In this document: piece by piece, positions 5,834 to 13,210 of the stretch
Layout: each line of letters opens with the position of its first letter
Numbering within the stretch: position 1 is the first letter of the stretch
NCBI GenBank assembly: GCA_964568825.1
Contig: CAZMSA010000070.1
Location: forward strand, 1-17,716
Direction of reading: 5' to 3'
Length of the DNA: 17,716 nt
From: CAVVDT01 sp964568825
Lineage (GTDB): Bacteria > Pseudomonadota > Alphaproteobacteria > Rhizobiales > Aestuariivirgaceae
Translations under genes and position numbers: made by a program
The notes under the pieces: generated by a model
Told to the model about the DNA's origin: nothing
The model's input: only the letters and a program-made list of their open reading frames with translations
The model's database searches: none

Positions 5834-6997
5834 GTGAGCGCAGCGCTGGACAACACCGTGACCATCCTCGAGCGCCTGGTCAGCTTCGACAGCATCTCCG
5901 GCCGCCCGACCCACGGCATCGTCGGCTACATCACCGATTACCTCAGCGGCCATGGCATCGAAGCCACCCTGAGTTATGACCCCGCTGGCGAGCGCGCCAA
6001 CGTGTTTGCCACCATCGGCCCCGAAGTCGATGGCGGGGTGGTGTTCAACGGTCATACCGACGTGGTGCCGGTCACCGGCCAGCAATGGAGCAGCGATCCG
6101 TTCATCCTGACCCGTAAGGGCGACCGGCTTTATGGTCGTGGGTCGGTCGACATGAAGGGGTTTCTGGCCTGCGTGCTGGGCGCGGTGCCGGCCTTCAAGG
6201 CGGCTGATCTGAAGAAGCCGGTGCATATCGCGTTTTCCTTCGACGAGGAGACCGGCGGCCTCGGTATGCCGTACCTTTTACAGCACATGGCCGGCAAGCC
6301 GTTTCACCCGTCGGTGGTCGTTATTGGCGAGCCGACCGACATGAACATCATCACCGGCCACAAGGGCGGCTATGAGATGCGCACCGAGGTGACCGGCTTC
6401 GAGGTGCACTCAAGCAATCCCGGCAAGGGCGTCAACGCCATTTCCTGCGCCATGCGGCTGATCGCCAGGATCGAGGAGATCGGCGCCCGCCTCGCCGCCA
6501 GGCCGGCGCCCGGCTCGCCGTACGTTCCCCCCTATACCACCTTCAACATCGGCACCATCTCCGGCGGGGTGGTGCGCAACGCGACGGCGGGCTGGTGCAA
6601 TTTCGATTGGGAATTCCGCCCGCTGCCGGGCGATGACGGGGCGGCCATCCTCGCCGAGATCGATGCCTACGCCGCCGAGACGCTGCTGCCAGCCATGCGG
6701 GCCGTCAACGCCAACGCCGACATCCGCAACATTGCTGAGGTGTGGGTGCCGCCGCTGGATGATCGCAACGCCGCCGAGGCCACCGAATTCGTCAGCAAGG
6801 TGACCGGGCTCAACAGTTGCGACGTGGTGTCGTTCGGCACCGATGGCGGCTATTTCAGCGATGCCGGGTTCTCGACGGTGGTGTTCGGTCCCGGCAGCAT
6901 CACCCGGGCCCACAAGCCGGACGAATACATCGAGATCGCCGAACTGGCCGAAGGCCTGGACTTTCTCGAAAAGGCCGCCCTTCGCCTCGCGCGCTAG
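5834..6997 (+). CDS. argE: ArgE-like M20 amidohydrolase (acetylornithine deacetylase family)
   Basis: A 387-residue zinc-dependent deacetylase of the M20/ArgE/DapE family. Zinc-site residues by family pattern are His74 and Asp76 (FNGHTDVVPV), Asp106 (GRGSVDMKG), Glu138/Glu139 (FDEETGGLG, general base and ligand), Glu166 (GEPTD) and His360 (RAHKPDEYI). His192 in the EVHSS motif belongs to the dimerisation domain, where the partner subunit's His reaches the active site. N2-acetylornithine is the textbook substrate, but the context (a GntR repressor upstream and an M24 hydrolase 33 bases downstream, with no arginine genes nearby) suggests a catabolic N-acyl amino acid deacylase. The GTG start is supported by GGAG and by the usual family N-terminus (TVTILERLVSFDS). 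It forms an operon with the M24 gene. Confidence 0.9.
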   Translation: MSAALDNTVTILERLVSFDSISGRPTHGIVGYITDYLSGHGIEATLSYDPAGERANVFATIGPEVDGGVVFNGHTDVVPVTGQQWSSDPFILTRKGDRLYGRGSVDMKGFLACVLGAVPAFKAADLKKPVHIAFSFDEETGGLGMPYLLQHMAGKPFHPSVVVIGEPTDMNIITGHKGGYEMRTEVTGFEVHSSNPGKGVNAISCAMRLIARIEEIGARLAARPAPGSPYVPPYTTFNIGTISGGVVRNATAGWCNFDWEFRPLPGDDGAAILAEIDAYAAETLLPAMRAVNANADIRNIAEVWVPPLDDRNAAEATEFVSKVTGLNSCDVVSFGTDGGYFSDAGFSTVVFGPGSITRAHKPDEYIEIAELAEGLDFLEKAALRLAR

Positions 6998-7030
6998 ATC
7001 GGGACCACCATCACATCGGGGGATATCGAC

Positions 7031-8209
7031 GTGGGTTTTGTGAAAGCCTTTCCACGGCAAGAGTTCGAGCGCCGCGTCAACAGCGTCAAGGCGCGCATGG
7101 TGAAGGCGGGCTTCGACCTGCTGATCTCACAGGACCCCGCCAACATGGGCTGGCTTACCGGCTTCGACGGCTGGTCCTTCTACACCCCTCAGGCGGTGGT
7201 CGTGCAGCTTTCCGAAACCCACCCCCTATGGTTCGGGCGTGCCCAGGACGCGCCATCCGCCCACATCACCACCGATCTGCCGGCGGCCAATATCATCGCC
7301 TTTTCCGAACCGCTGGTGCACCATGCATCAAAGCACCCCTTCGATGAATTGTGCGACCTGATAACGACGCGTGGCTGGGGCTCGGGGCGCATCGGCGTCG
7401 ACTTCGATGCCCACTACTATACCGCCCGCGCCCACCGGCATCTGGTCGACGGGCTGCCGAATGCGAAGATTCTCGACAACCGGGAATTGGTCAACTGGAC
7501 GCGCCTCGTCAAGTCGCCGGCCGAGCTTCAATACATGCGCGAGGCCGGGCGCATCATCACCATGACCATGAACAACGCACTTGCCAAACTGGCGCCGGGG
7601 GTGCGCCAGTACGAGGTGATCGCCGATGTCTATCATGACCAGGTGACGGGTGTTGACGGCCTTTACGGCGATTACACCAGCTTGTGCCCGCTGATCCAGG
7701 TGGGCAAGGGCACCAGCACGCCGCACCTGACATGGACGGATGAACCGCTGCCCTCGAGCGGGCTCATCGTCATGGAACTGGCGGCGGCGCGACGCCATTA
7801 CCACGCCCCGCTCACCCGCACCGCCCATATCGGCCGGCCGCCGGATCAGATGTTGCGGCTGGCCGAAGCCATCGTCGAGGGCGGCGACCGGGCCATCGAA
7901 GCCGCCCGCCCGGGAGTCACGTGCGAGGAGGTGGAGGCCTTGTGGCAATCGCTCCTCAATCGCCACGGCTTCGAGAAGAAGAGCCGCGTGGGCTATTCCA
8001 TCGGCCTCAACTACCCGCCCGACTGGGGCGAGCGCACCGCCAGCCTGAGGGCCGGCGACAAGACGGTGCTGGAAGCCGGCATGTGCTTCCACTTCCAGTC
8101 AGGCGTGTGGCTGGACGATTTTGGCGCCGGCATTTCCGAGCCCTTCATCGTCACCGACACGGGCGGCGAGCGCTTGTGCGACGTGGCGCGCGAACTGGTC
8201 GTGGTGTAG
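7031..8209 (+). CDS. M24-family hydrolase, creatinase/ectoine hydrolase (DoeA/EutD)-like
   Basis: A 392-residue protein with the N-terminal creatinase fold (DPANMGWLTGFDGWSFY, 35-51) and a C-terminal pita-bread domain (about 155-392). It resembles DoeA/EutD-type proteins in SLCPLIQVGKG, STPHLTWTDEPL, the SIGLNYPPDWGERT block and VLEAGMCFHFQSG. His232 sits where creatinase has its catalytic His. The two aspartates that bind metal in aminopeptidase P-type M24 enzymes are replaced (ELAAARRHYHAPLTRT, with Glu249 and His258), so a metal-free C-N hydrolysis like that of creatinase is likely (inference). The GTG start at 7031 has GGGGGA upstream. The ectoine pathway partners are not in this window, so I leave out a symbol. 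It probably acts in series with the ArgE-like deacylase: ring or amide opening by M24, then deacylation. Confidence 0.9.
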   Translation: MGFVKAFPRQEFERRVNSVKARMVKAGFDLLISQDPANMGWLTGFDGWSFYTPQAVVVQLSETHPLWFGRAQDAPSAHITTDLPAANIIAFSEPLVHHASKHPFDELCDLITTRGWGSGRIGVDFDAHYYTARAHRHLVDGLPNAKILDNRELVNWTRLVKSPAELQYMREAGRIITMTMNNALAKLAPGVRQYEVIADVYHDQVTGVDGLYGDYTSLCPLIQVGKGTSTPHLTWTDEPLPSSGLIVMELAAARRHYHAPLTRTAHIGRPPDQMLRLAEAIVEGGDRAIEAARPGVTCEEVEALWQSLLNRHGFEKKSRVGYSIGLNYPPDWGERTASLRAGDKTVLEAGMCFHFQSGVWLDDFGAGISEPFIVTDTGGERLCDVARELVVV

Positions 8210-8213
8210 GCCG

Positions 8214-9092
8214 TTATCCGGGCCAGGCGAAGGTCTGGGCTGACCTGACGAAGGCCTGCACCGCCGGCGAGAACGGCCGCCCCGGCATGCTCGCCAGGCA
8301 GATGCGGCGTTCCACCTCCGGCTCGATCAGCGGGCGTTGCAGGAGGCCCGGCAGGCTCACCGAATATTCCGGCATGAAGGCAAAGCCTATGCGCGCCAGC
8401 ACCATGGCCTGCACCCAGTCCTCACGCTCGGAACGAAAGCGGGCATACAGGTTGATGTCGCGTTCCTCGCATACGGCCGCGACCATCTCGCGCATCTCGC
8501 AGGCCAGACGGTCGACGTAGGGCTCGCCTGAAAGGTCGCACAGCTTGATGGCGTTGCGCTCGCCGAGGCGATGCTCGGGCGGAAAGATGACGATGTAGCG
8601 TTCCTTGTAGAGTTCGCGGGCGTGGAAGTCGTCGCCCAGGCCGTCCATGGGGTTGAGCACCGCCAGATCGATTTCGCCGTCGTAGAGCCTCGACTTGAGC
8701 CGCTCGACGCTGTCTTCGCTCACCGATATCTCGACGCCTTCATGGGCCTGCTCGAACTGCGCCAGAAACCGCGCGAAGCGCACATGGCCGATGGTCGACA
8801 TCACCCCGAGCCGCACCGGAACCTTGTTCAGGAGCCTGAAATTCTGGGCCAGGTCGCGGGTCGCCTCGGCCTCGTCCATGATGTGCTGAAGGTGCGGCAG
8901 CATGCGCTGGCCGAAGTCGCTCAGCAGCACGCGCTTGCCTTCGCGATGGAACAGCGGTGCACCCATTTCGCCTTCCAGCGTCTTGACCGCCTTGGTCAGC
9001 GCTGGCTGCGAGACATTGCAGTCCTGGGCGGCCTTGGTGAAGTTGAGCGCCCGCGCCGCCGCGAGGACATATCTGATCTGGGACATTTCCAT
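8214..9092 (-). CDS. LysR-family transcriptional regulator
   Basis: A 292-residue LysR-type regulator. The winged helix-turn-helix covers residues 1-60 (ALNFTKAAQDCNVSQPALTK, then LEGEMGAPLFHREGKRVLLS), followed by a linker helix and a periplasmic-binding-protein-like effector domain (from about PVRLGVMSTIGHV onward). The start at 9092 is fixed by GGGAGGT (9101-9107), 8 bases upstream; an open frame 32 codons longer exists but lacks the family N-terminus. It is convergent with the M24 gene (stops 4 bases apart) and divergent to the small DUF4242 gene. A T-N11-A LysR-type box lies between the two. Effector unknown; it probably regulates the DUF4242 gene and possibly itself. Confidence 0.95.
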   Translation of the reverse strand: MEMSQIRYVLAAARALNFTKAAQDCNVSQPALTKAVKTLEGEMGAPLFHREGKRVLLSDFGQRMLPHLQHIMDEAEATRDLAQNFRLLNKVPVRLGVMSTIGHVRFARFLAQFEQAHEGVEISVSEDSVERLKSRLYDGEIDLAVLNPMDGLGDDFHARELYKERYIVIFPPEHRLGERNAIKLCDLSGEPYVDRLACEMREMVAAVCEERDINLYARFRSEREDWVQAMVLARIGFAFMPEYSVSLPGLLQRPLIEPEVERRICLASMPGRPFSPAVQAFVRSAQTFAWPG

Positions 9093-9100
9093 GGGGCATG

Positions 9101-9107
9101 ACCTCCC
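9101..9107 (-). promoter_or_regulatory. Ribosome binding site of the LysR gene
   Basis: GGGAGGT on the minus strand, 8 bases from the ATG at 9092. It selects this start over the longer frame opening at 9188, which would run through the divergent promoter region. Confidence 0.7.
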
Positions 9108-9139
9108 GGATCCGGCCTGGCTTCCATAAGGATACCCCA

Positions 9140-9165
9140 AACAATCATAACTTGCGGCTATTGTT
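9140..9165. promoter_or_regulatory. Candidate LysR operator (T-N11-A within an inverted repeat)
   Basis: AACAAT (9140-9145) and ATTGTT (9160-9165) are perfect inverted arms. Inside them ATA-N9-TAT (9147-9161) gives a T-N11-A box (9148-9160), the general LysR recognition pattern. It lies about 50 bases upstream of the LysR start and 80 bases upstream of the divergent DUF4242 gene, as expected for autoregulation plus activation. Confidence 0.5.
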
Positions 9166-9245
9166 CGATAGAAAATCGCTCGTTTCATTTAGCGCTTGTC
9201 TGGCCTTCACTTGGGGCCTCAACGCTTGTTAAAGGAGGAACTCAA

Positions 9246-9509
9246 ATGTCCGTTTTCATGGTCGAACGTAACCTCAAGGGTATCAGCATGGACGATCTCG
9301 GCGGCGCCCAGAAGGCCGCCATCGCCAAGGCCGGCGACCTGTCGGCCGCCGGCACCGGCGTGCGCTATATCCGCTCCACCTTCACGCCCGAGGACGGGCG
9401 CTGCATGTGCCTGTTCGAGGCCTCGTCGCAAGCCGACGTCAAGCGTCTCAACGACGAAGCCGGCCTGCCCTATAACCGCATCGTCGAGGCCCTCGACCTC
9501 ACCCCCTGA
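9246..9509 (+). CDS. Small DUF4242-family protein
   Basis: An 87-residue cytosolic protein. FMVERNLKGISMDDL at the start, GVRYIRSTFTPEDGRCMCLFEA in the middle and the LNDEAGLPYNRIVEAL end fit the DUF4242 family, a ferredoxin-like alpha/beta barrel fold sometimes annotated as nickel-binding (SCO4226 type). The function is not established. It has a nearly perfect Shine-Dalgarno (AAAGGAGG, 9231-9238), 7 bases before the ATG, suggesting strong translation. It is divergent to the LysR gene, with a candidate LysR operator between, and is followed by a hairpin, so it is probably a single-gene transcript. Confidence 0.87.
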   Translation: MSVFMVERNLKGISMDDLGGAQKAAIAKAGDLSAAGTGVRYIRSTFTPEDGRCMCLFEASSQADVKRLNDEAGLPYNRIVEALDLTP

Positions 9510-9593
9510 CGGCGGCGGCGGTCAAGGCAATCAGTGTGCGCCCGACAGCGATGCCGGGCGTATCCCGCCTGCCATGGAGCATGAAGTTATCCA

Positions 9594-9612
9594 AAAAGTG
9601 GCGTCCACTTTT
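9594..9612. terminator. Hairpin between convergent genes, possible dispersed palindrome
   Basis: AAAAGTGG (9594-9601) and CCACTTTT (9605-9612) form a perfect 8-bp stem with a CGT loop. It lies between the convergent stops of the DUF4242 gene and ispZ and ends in T's on both strands, fitting a bidirectional terminator. The surrounding TTATCCAAAAAGTGG and CTTTTCGGCATCAT resemble, from memory, short palindromic intergenic elements common in Hyphomicrobiales. Confidence 0.5.
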
Positions 9613-9624
9613 CGGCATCATACT

Positions 9625-10212
9625 CTATTCCGTGCCTTTTTCCTCCGGGGGGCTGTGACGCTGCATCAGCGGCATCTGCGCCAGCGCGAAGATGAAGGTG
9701 AGCGGCAGGATGCCGAAGACCTTGAATTTCACCCACAGATCGGTCGACACATGCCGCCACACCACCTCGTTGAGGATGGCGACGGCAAAGAAGAACAGCG
9801 CCCACCTGAACGTCAGCTTCTTCCAGCCTTCTTCGTCCAGCGCCATGGCCTCGTCGAACACCGGCTTCAGCAGCGAGCGGTCGAAGACGAGGCCGCCGGC
9901 CAGGATGGCACCGAACAGGGCATTGATGACCGTCACCTTCATCTTGATGAAGGTTGCATCGTGCAGCATCAAGGTGAGCGCCCCGAAACCGAGCACGAAA
10001 ACCAGCGTCACCACCGGCACGATGGCGATCTTGCGGGTCATGATCCACGCCACGGCCAGCGCGATGGCGGCGGCGACCATATAGACGCCGGTGCCCCAGA
10101 AGATGCCGGCCTTGGCGTTGGCGATGAAGAAGGCGACCAGTGGGCCCGCCTCCACGGAGATCTTGACCAGCGGCGGCATGGCGCGCAGCGGCTTGTCATG
10201 CGCCTCGTTCAT
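9625..10212 (-). CDS. ispZ: Intracellular septation protein A (YciB/IspZ)
   Basis: A 195-residue inner-membrane protein with about five or six hydrophobic segments (for example VAAAIALAVAWI, IAIVPVVTLVFVLGFGALTL, ALFFFAVAILNEVVW, ILPLTFIFALAQ). Family motifs include GPLVAFFIAN near the N-terminus, KPTVIN-like VTVINALFGAILAGGL, and NEVVWR. IspZ proteins are needed for normal cell division and envelope integrity in some bacteria. The ATG at 10212 overlaps the ftsY stop by four bases (ATGA), so translation is probably coupled to ftsY. The C-terminus is charged, as is common. It is the last gene of the minus-strand run and is followed by a hairpin. Confidence 0.95.
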   Translation of the reverse strand: MNEAHDKPLRAMPPLVKISVEAGPLVAFFIANAKAGIFWGTGVYMVAAAIALAVAWIMTRKIAIVPVVTLVFVLGFGALTLMLHDATFIKMKVTVINALFGAILAGGLVFDRSLLKPVFDEAMALDEEGWKKLTFRWALFFFAVAILNEVVWRHVSTDLWVKFKVFGILPLTFIFALAQMPLMQRHSPPEEKGTE

Positions 10213-11915
10213 GCATCGACCTCCTCGTCGAGCCCGGCGATGGCGCGGGCAAAGGCCGTGGCATCGAAGGGTTGCAGATCATCGACCGTCTCGCCGACCC
10301 CGATGGCGTGGACCGGCAACTTGAAGCGTTCGGCGATGGCGACGAGGATGCCGCCGCGGGCGGTGCCGTCGAGCTTGGTCATGACGAGGCCGGTCACCCC
10401 GGCGATGCGGGTGAAGACGTCGGCCTGGGCGATGGCGTTCTGGCCGGTCGTGGCGTCGAGCACCAGCAGCACGGCGTGCGGCGCGGTCGGGTCCTGCTTC
10501 TTGATGACCCGTACGATCTTTTCCAGTTCGGCCATCAGTTCGGTCTTGTTGTGCAGGCGACCGGCGGTGTCGATGAACACGATGTCGGTGCCGGCGCGAC
10601 GGGCTTCGGCCAGGGCATCAAACGCCAGACCCGAGGCATCCGCCCCGGTCGGCCGGCTGACCACCTGTGCGCCGATCCGCTCGCCCCAGACGGTGAGCTG
10701 TTCGATGGCGGCGGCGCGGAAGGTATCGCAGGCGGCCAGCAGCACGGAATAGCCCTCATCGACGGCAATGGCGCCGAGCTTGCCGATGGTGGTGGTCTTG
10801 CCGGAACCGTTGACCCCCACCACCAGGATGACGAAGGGCTTTTGGGTCTCGTCGAAGGTGAACGGCACCTCGACGGGCTTCAGGACCTTTTCCACTTCGG
10901 CGGCGAGGATGCGGCGCACCTCGCCGGGGTCGATCATCTTGTCGTAGCGCCCCTTCGCCACGGCATTGGTGATGCGGCCCGCCATGTCGATGCCGAGGTC
11001 GCCCTGGATGAGCAGGTCCTCCAGATCCTCCAGCGTCGCTGCGTCAAGCTTGCGCTTGGTGAAGATGTCGGTGATGCCGCCAGTAAGGGTGCGCGAGGAT
11101 TTGGCCAGTCCCTGGCGCAAGCGCGCGAACCAGCCGCCTTTGGGCGTCGGCTCCTCGTCCGTCACGGGCGGCGGCGGGGGTGCCGTCTCCTCGGCGGTCT
11201 TGATGTGCGCCAGCGGCAGCGGCTCGGCCTGGATGCCGAACGGCAGGGCGCTTCCCGTGCCCGTCTCGATGGGCGTCGATGGCTCCTCGATGCCCTGCGG
11301 CGGGGCTTCTTCTTTCACCGGCTCCGGCAGCGGGGCCTCGGCCTTGGCCGGCGCGGGTGGCGGCGGGGCTTCGGCCTTCACCGGTTGCGGCTCGGGCGGC
11401 GGGGCACCTTCTTTCACCGGTTCGGGCGGTGAAGCCTTGGCCTTCACCGGTTCGGGCGGCGGGGCTTTCGGCTTTACCGGTTCGGGGGCGGTGGCCGGCG
11501 CCGGTTTCGGCTGTGGAGCGGGCCTTTCCTTCGCGGCCGGCTTCGGCCTGGCGGCAGGCGGTGCTTTCGCCTTGGCTTCCGCTTTGGCTGGCGGCGGTGA
11601 GGGCTTTTCGGCGCGCGGCGGTGCGACCGGCGGCGTTTCCGGTTGGGCCTTTTCTTTTGCCTGGGGTGCAGCCTTTTTCTTGACGGCAGGCTTCGGCGCC
11701 GCTTTCACCTCGGGCTCGGGCTCAGGTTCGGGCTCTGGCACCTGTTCAGGCTCAGCCTTCAGTTCCGGCTCAGGCTCAGGTGCGGGTTCCGGCTCCGGCA
11801 CTTGCGTTGCGGGTTCGGGCAGGGCCTCGGGTGTGGCTTCTGCTTCGGGCGCCGGCGCCTCTGATTCCTTGCGGCCGATGACGCGATTGAAGAGTTTCTT
11901 GAAGAAGCCGCTCAT
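10209..11915 (-). CDS. ftsY: Signal recognition particle receptor FtsY
   Basis: A 568-residue SRP receptor GTPase that takes ribosome-SRP complexes to the SecYEG translocon at the inner membrane. The NG domain fills residues about 265-568, with P-loop GVNGSGKT (367-374), DTFRAAA (397-403), DTAGR (449-453) and TKLD (513-516). The first 245 or so residues are an unusually long low-complexity A domain rich in Pro, Glu, Ala and Lys, with PEPEPE runs and repeated APPPEPVK-like units. Such acidic extensions help membrane and translocon contact. The ATG overlaps the mtaB stop by four bases (ATGA) and the stop overlaps the ispZ start in the same way, giving a tightly coupled mtaB-ftsY-ispZ operon. 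Confidence 0.98.
   Translation of the reverse strand: MSGFFKKLFNRVIGRKESEAPAPEAEATPEALPEPATQVPEPEPAPEPEPELKAEPEQVPEPEPEPEPEVKAAPKPAVKKKAAPQAKEKAQPETPPVAPPRAEKPSPPPAKAEAKAKAPPAARPKPAAKERPAPQPKPAPATAPEPVKPKAPPPEPVKAKASPPEPVKEGAPPPEPQPVKAEAPPPPAPAKAEAPLPEPVKEEAPPQGIEEPSTPIETGTGSALPFGIQAEPLPLAHIKTAEETAPPPPPVTDEEPTPKGGWFARLRQGLAKSSRTLTGGITDIFTKRKLDAATLEDLEDLLIQGDLGIDMAGRITNAVAKGRYDKMIDPGEVRRILAAEVEKVLKPVEVPFTFDETQKPFVILVVGVNGSGKTTTIGKLGAIAVDEGYSVLLAACDTFRAAAIEQLTVWGERIGAQVVSRPTGADASGLAFDALAEARRAGTDIVFIDTAGRLHNKTELMAELEKIVRVIKKQDPTAPHAVLLVLDATTGQNAIAQADVFTRIAGVTGLVMTKLDGTARGGILVAIAERFKLPVHAIGVGETVDDLQPFDATAFARAIAGLDEEVDA
11311..11500 (-). repeat. Degenerate tandem repeats in the FtsY N-terminal domain
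   Basis: About five degenerate units of roughly 30-39 bases recur, each containing a form of TTCACCGGTTCGGGCGGC on the plus strand. They encode PPEPVKAKA/PPEPVKEGA-like units on the minus strand. The repeats stay in frame, so copy number can change the length of the linker without breaking ftsY. Confidence 0.7.
11700..11810 (-). repeat. Pro-Glu repeat tract in FtsY
   Basis: Hexanucleotide-like repeats (forms of GGCTCGGGCTCAGGTTCG on the plus strand) encode alternating Pro-Glu runs (PEPEPEPEPE type) near the FtsY N-terminus. This simple-sequence tract is prone to slippage in steps of two codons. Confidence 0.7.
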
Positions 11916-13159
11916 GCCGCCAGCCTGCCGTTGAGCCTGGTGGTATCGGCACCGGTGATCTCGACGTCGACGATGCGGCCGGTCTCCGCCGGGGCCGCCA
12001 GGCGCACCGCGGCGTAGTGGGGGGTACGGCCGAGGTCGCCGGTCTCCACCAGCACCTCGCGGCGGCGTCCCACTTCGCCTTTCAGGAAGCGCGAAAGCTG
12101 CGCCTCGCCCTCGGCTCTCAGACGCCGGGCGCGCTCGCGCACCAGCGATCCCTCGACCTGCGGCATGCGGGCAGCTGGCGTTCCCGGACGCGGCGAAAAC
12201 GGAAAGACGTGCAGATAGGTGAGGCCCACCTCGCCCACCAGCGACAGGGTATTGGCGAACATTTCTTCGGTCTCGGTCGGAAAGCCGGCAATCAGGTCGG
12301 CGCCGAACACCGCATCGGGGCGCACCCGGCGCACGGCGGCGCAGAAAGCCAGGGCGTCGGCGCGGCTGTGGCGGCGCTTCATGCGCTTTAGGATCATGTC
12401 ATCGCCGGCCTGCAGCGACAGATGGAAATGCGGCATCAAGCGGGGATCGCCGCCAATCGCTGCCATCAGCTCATCGTCGACTTCGACCATGTCGAGGGAG
12501 GTGAGGCGCAGGCGCTTCAACTCCGGCACCGCATCGAGGACGGACTTCACCAGATGGCCGAGCTTCGGCGCCCCCGGCAGGTCGCCGCCCCAGGCGGTGA
12601 TGTCGACGCCGGTGAGCGCGATCTCGGGTGTTCCTGCCTCCACCAGCCCGCGCACCTGTGCGATGACCTGTGCAACCGGCACCGAGCGCGAATTGCCGCG
12701 CCCGAAGGGGATGATGCAGAAGGTGCAGCGATGATCGCAGCCGTTCTGCACTGCAACGAAGGCGCGGGTGCGCCCGGCGATCCCCGATATCTGGTCGTCT
12801 GCGGTGTGGCGCACCGCCATGATGTCACCAGCGCGCACCTTTTCACCGGTCGTACCGTAGGAGCGGCTTGCCAGCTTTTCGGCGTTGCCCAGCACCTGGT
12901 CGACCTCGGGCATGGCAGCGAACATCTTGGGGTCGACCTGGGCCGCGCAGCCGGTGACGATGATGCGGTGGCCGGGCTTTTCGCGCCGTGCCCGACGGAT
13001 GGCCTGGCGGGCCTGGCGGGTTGCCTCGGCGGTCACCGCGCAGGTGTTGAAGATCACGACATCATTCAGCCCCGCGGCGCTGGCGCGCTCGCGGATCACT
13101 TCCGACTCATAGGTGTTGAGCCGGCACCCAAAGGTGACGATATCGGGTTCATGCGGCAT
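11912..13159 (-). CDS. mtaB: tRNA t6A37 methylthiotransferase MtaB
   Basis: A 415-residue radical-SAM enzyme that turns N6-threonylcarbamoyladenosine-37 of ANN-decoding tRNAs into its 2-methylthio form. The N-terminal UPF0004 domain has Cys12 (VTFGCRLN), Cys40 (FNTCAVT) and Cys71 (VTGCAAQ) for the auxiliary cluster. The radical-SAM CxxxCxxC is Cys141, Cys145 and Cys148 (QNGCDHRCTFC). A TRAM-like segment ends the protein. The FGCRLN sequence distinguishes MtaB from MiaB (GCQMN) and RimO. The ATG at 13159 has no strong ribosome site. The stop overlaps the ftsY start. fdhA ends 51 bases upstream on the same strand, with a small hairpin between them. Confidence 0.97.
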   Translation of the reverse strand: MPHEPDIVTFGCRLNTYESEVIRERASAAGLNDVVIFNTCAVTAEATRQARQAIRRARREKPGHRIIVTGCAAQVDPKMFAAMPEVDQVLGNAEKLASRSYGTTGEKVRAGDIMAVRHTADDQISGIAGRTRAFVAVQNGCDHRCTFCIIPFGRGNSRSVPVAQVIAQVRGLVEAGTPEIALTGVDITAWGGDLPGAPKLGHLVKSVLDAVPELKRLRLTSLDMVEVDDELMAAIGGDPRLMPHFHLSLQAGDDMILKRMKRRHSRADALAFCAAVRRVRPDAVFGADLIAGFPTETEEMFANTLSLVGEVGLTYLHVFPFSPRPGTPAARMPQVEGSLVRERARRLRAEGEAQLSRFLKGEVGRRREVLVETGDLGRTPHYAAVRLAAPAETGRIVDVEITGADTTRLNGRLAA

Positions 13160-13178
13160 GGCGTGCCGGTCTATACAC

Positions 13179-13193
13179 CAAGCCTTCGGCTTG
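13179..13193. terminator. Small hairpin between fdhA and mtaB
   Basis: CAAGCC (13179-13184) and GGCTTG (13188-13193) form a perfect 6-bp stem with a 3-base loop, in the 51-base gap between fdhA and mtaB. There is no T-run after it on the minus strand, so it may be a weak attenuator or mRNA-processing hairpin, not a full terminator. Confidence 0.3.
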
Positions 13194-13210
13194 CGCGACC
13201 CTGTGTGTTG

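Noticed and set aside
9196..10752. 518-codon plus-strand frame across the DUF4242 gene, ispZ and part of ftsY
   Set aside because: It overlaps three recognisable genes in wrong frames and has no homology.
10966..11934. A plus-strand frame of 322 residues rich in Gly and Ser
   Set aside because: It is the antisense of the FtsY repeat region; its composition comes from the Pro/Glu/Ala codons on the other strand.
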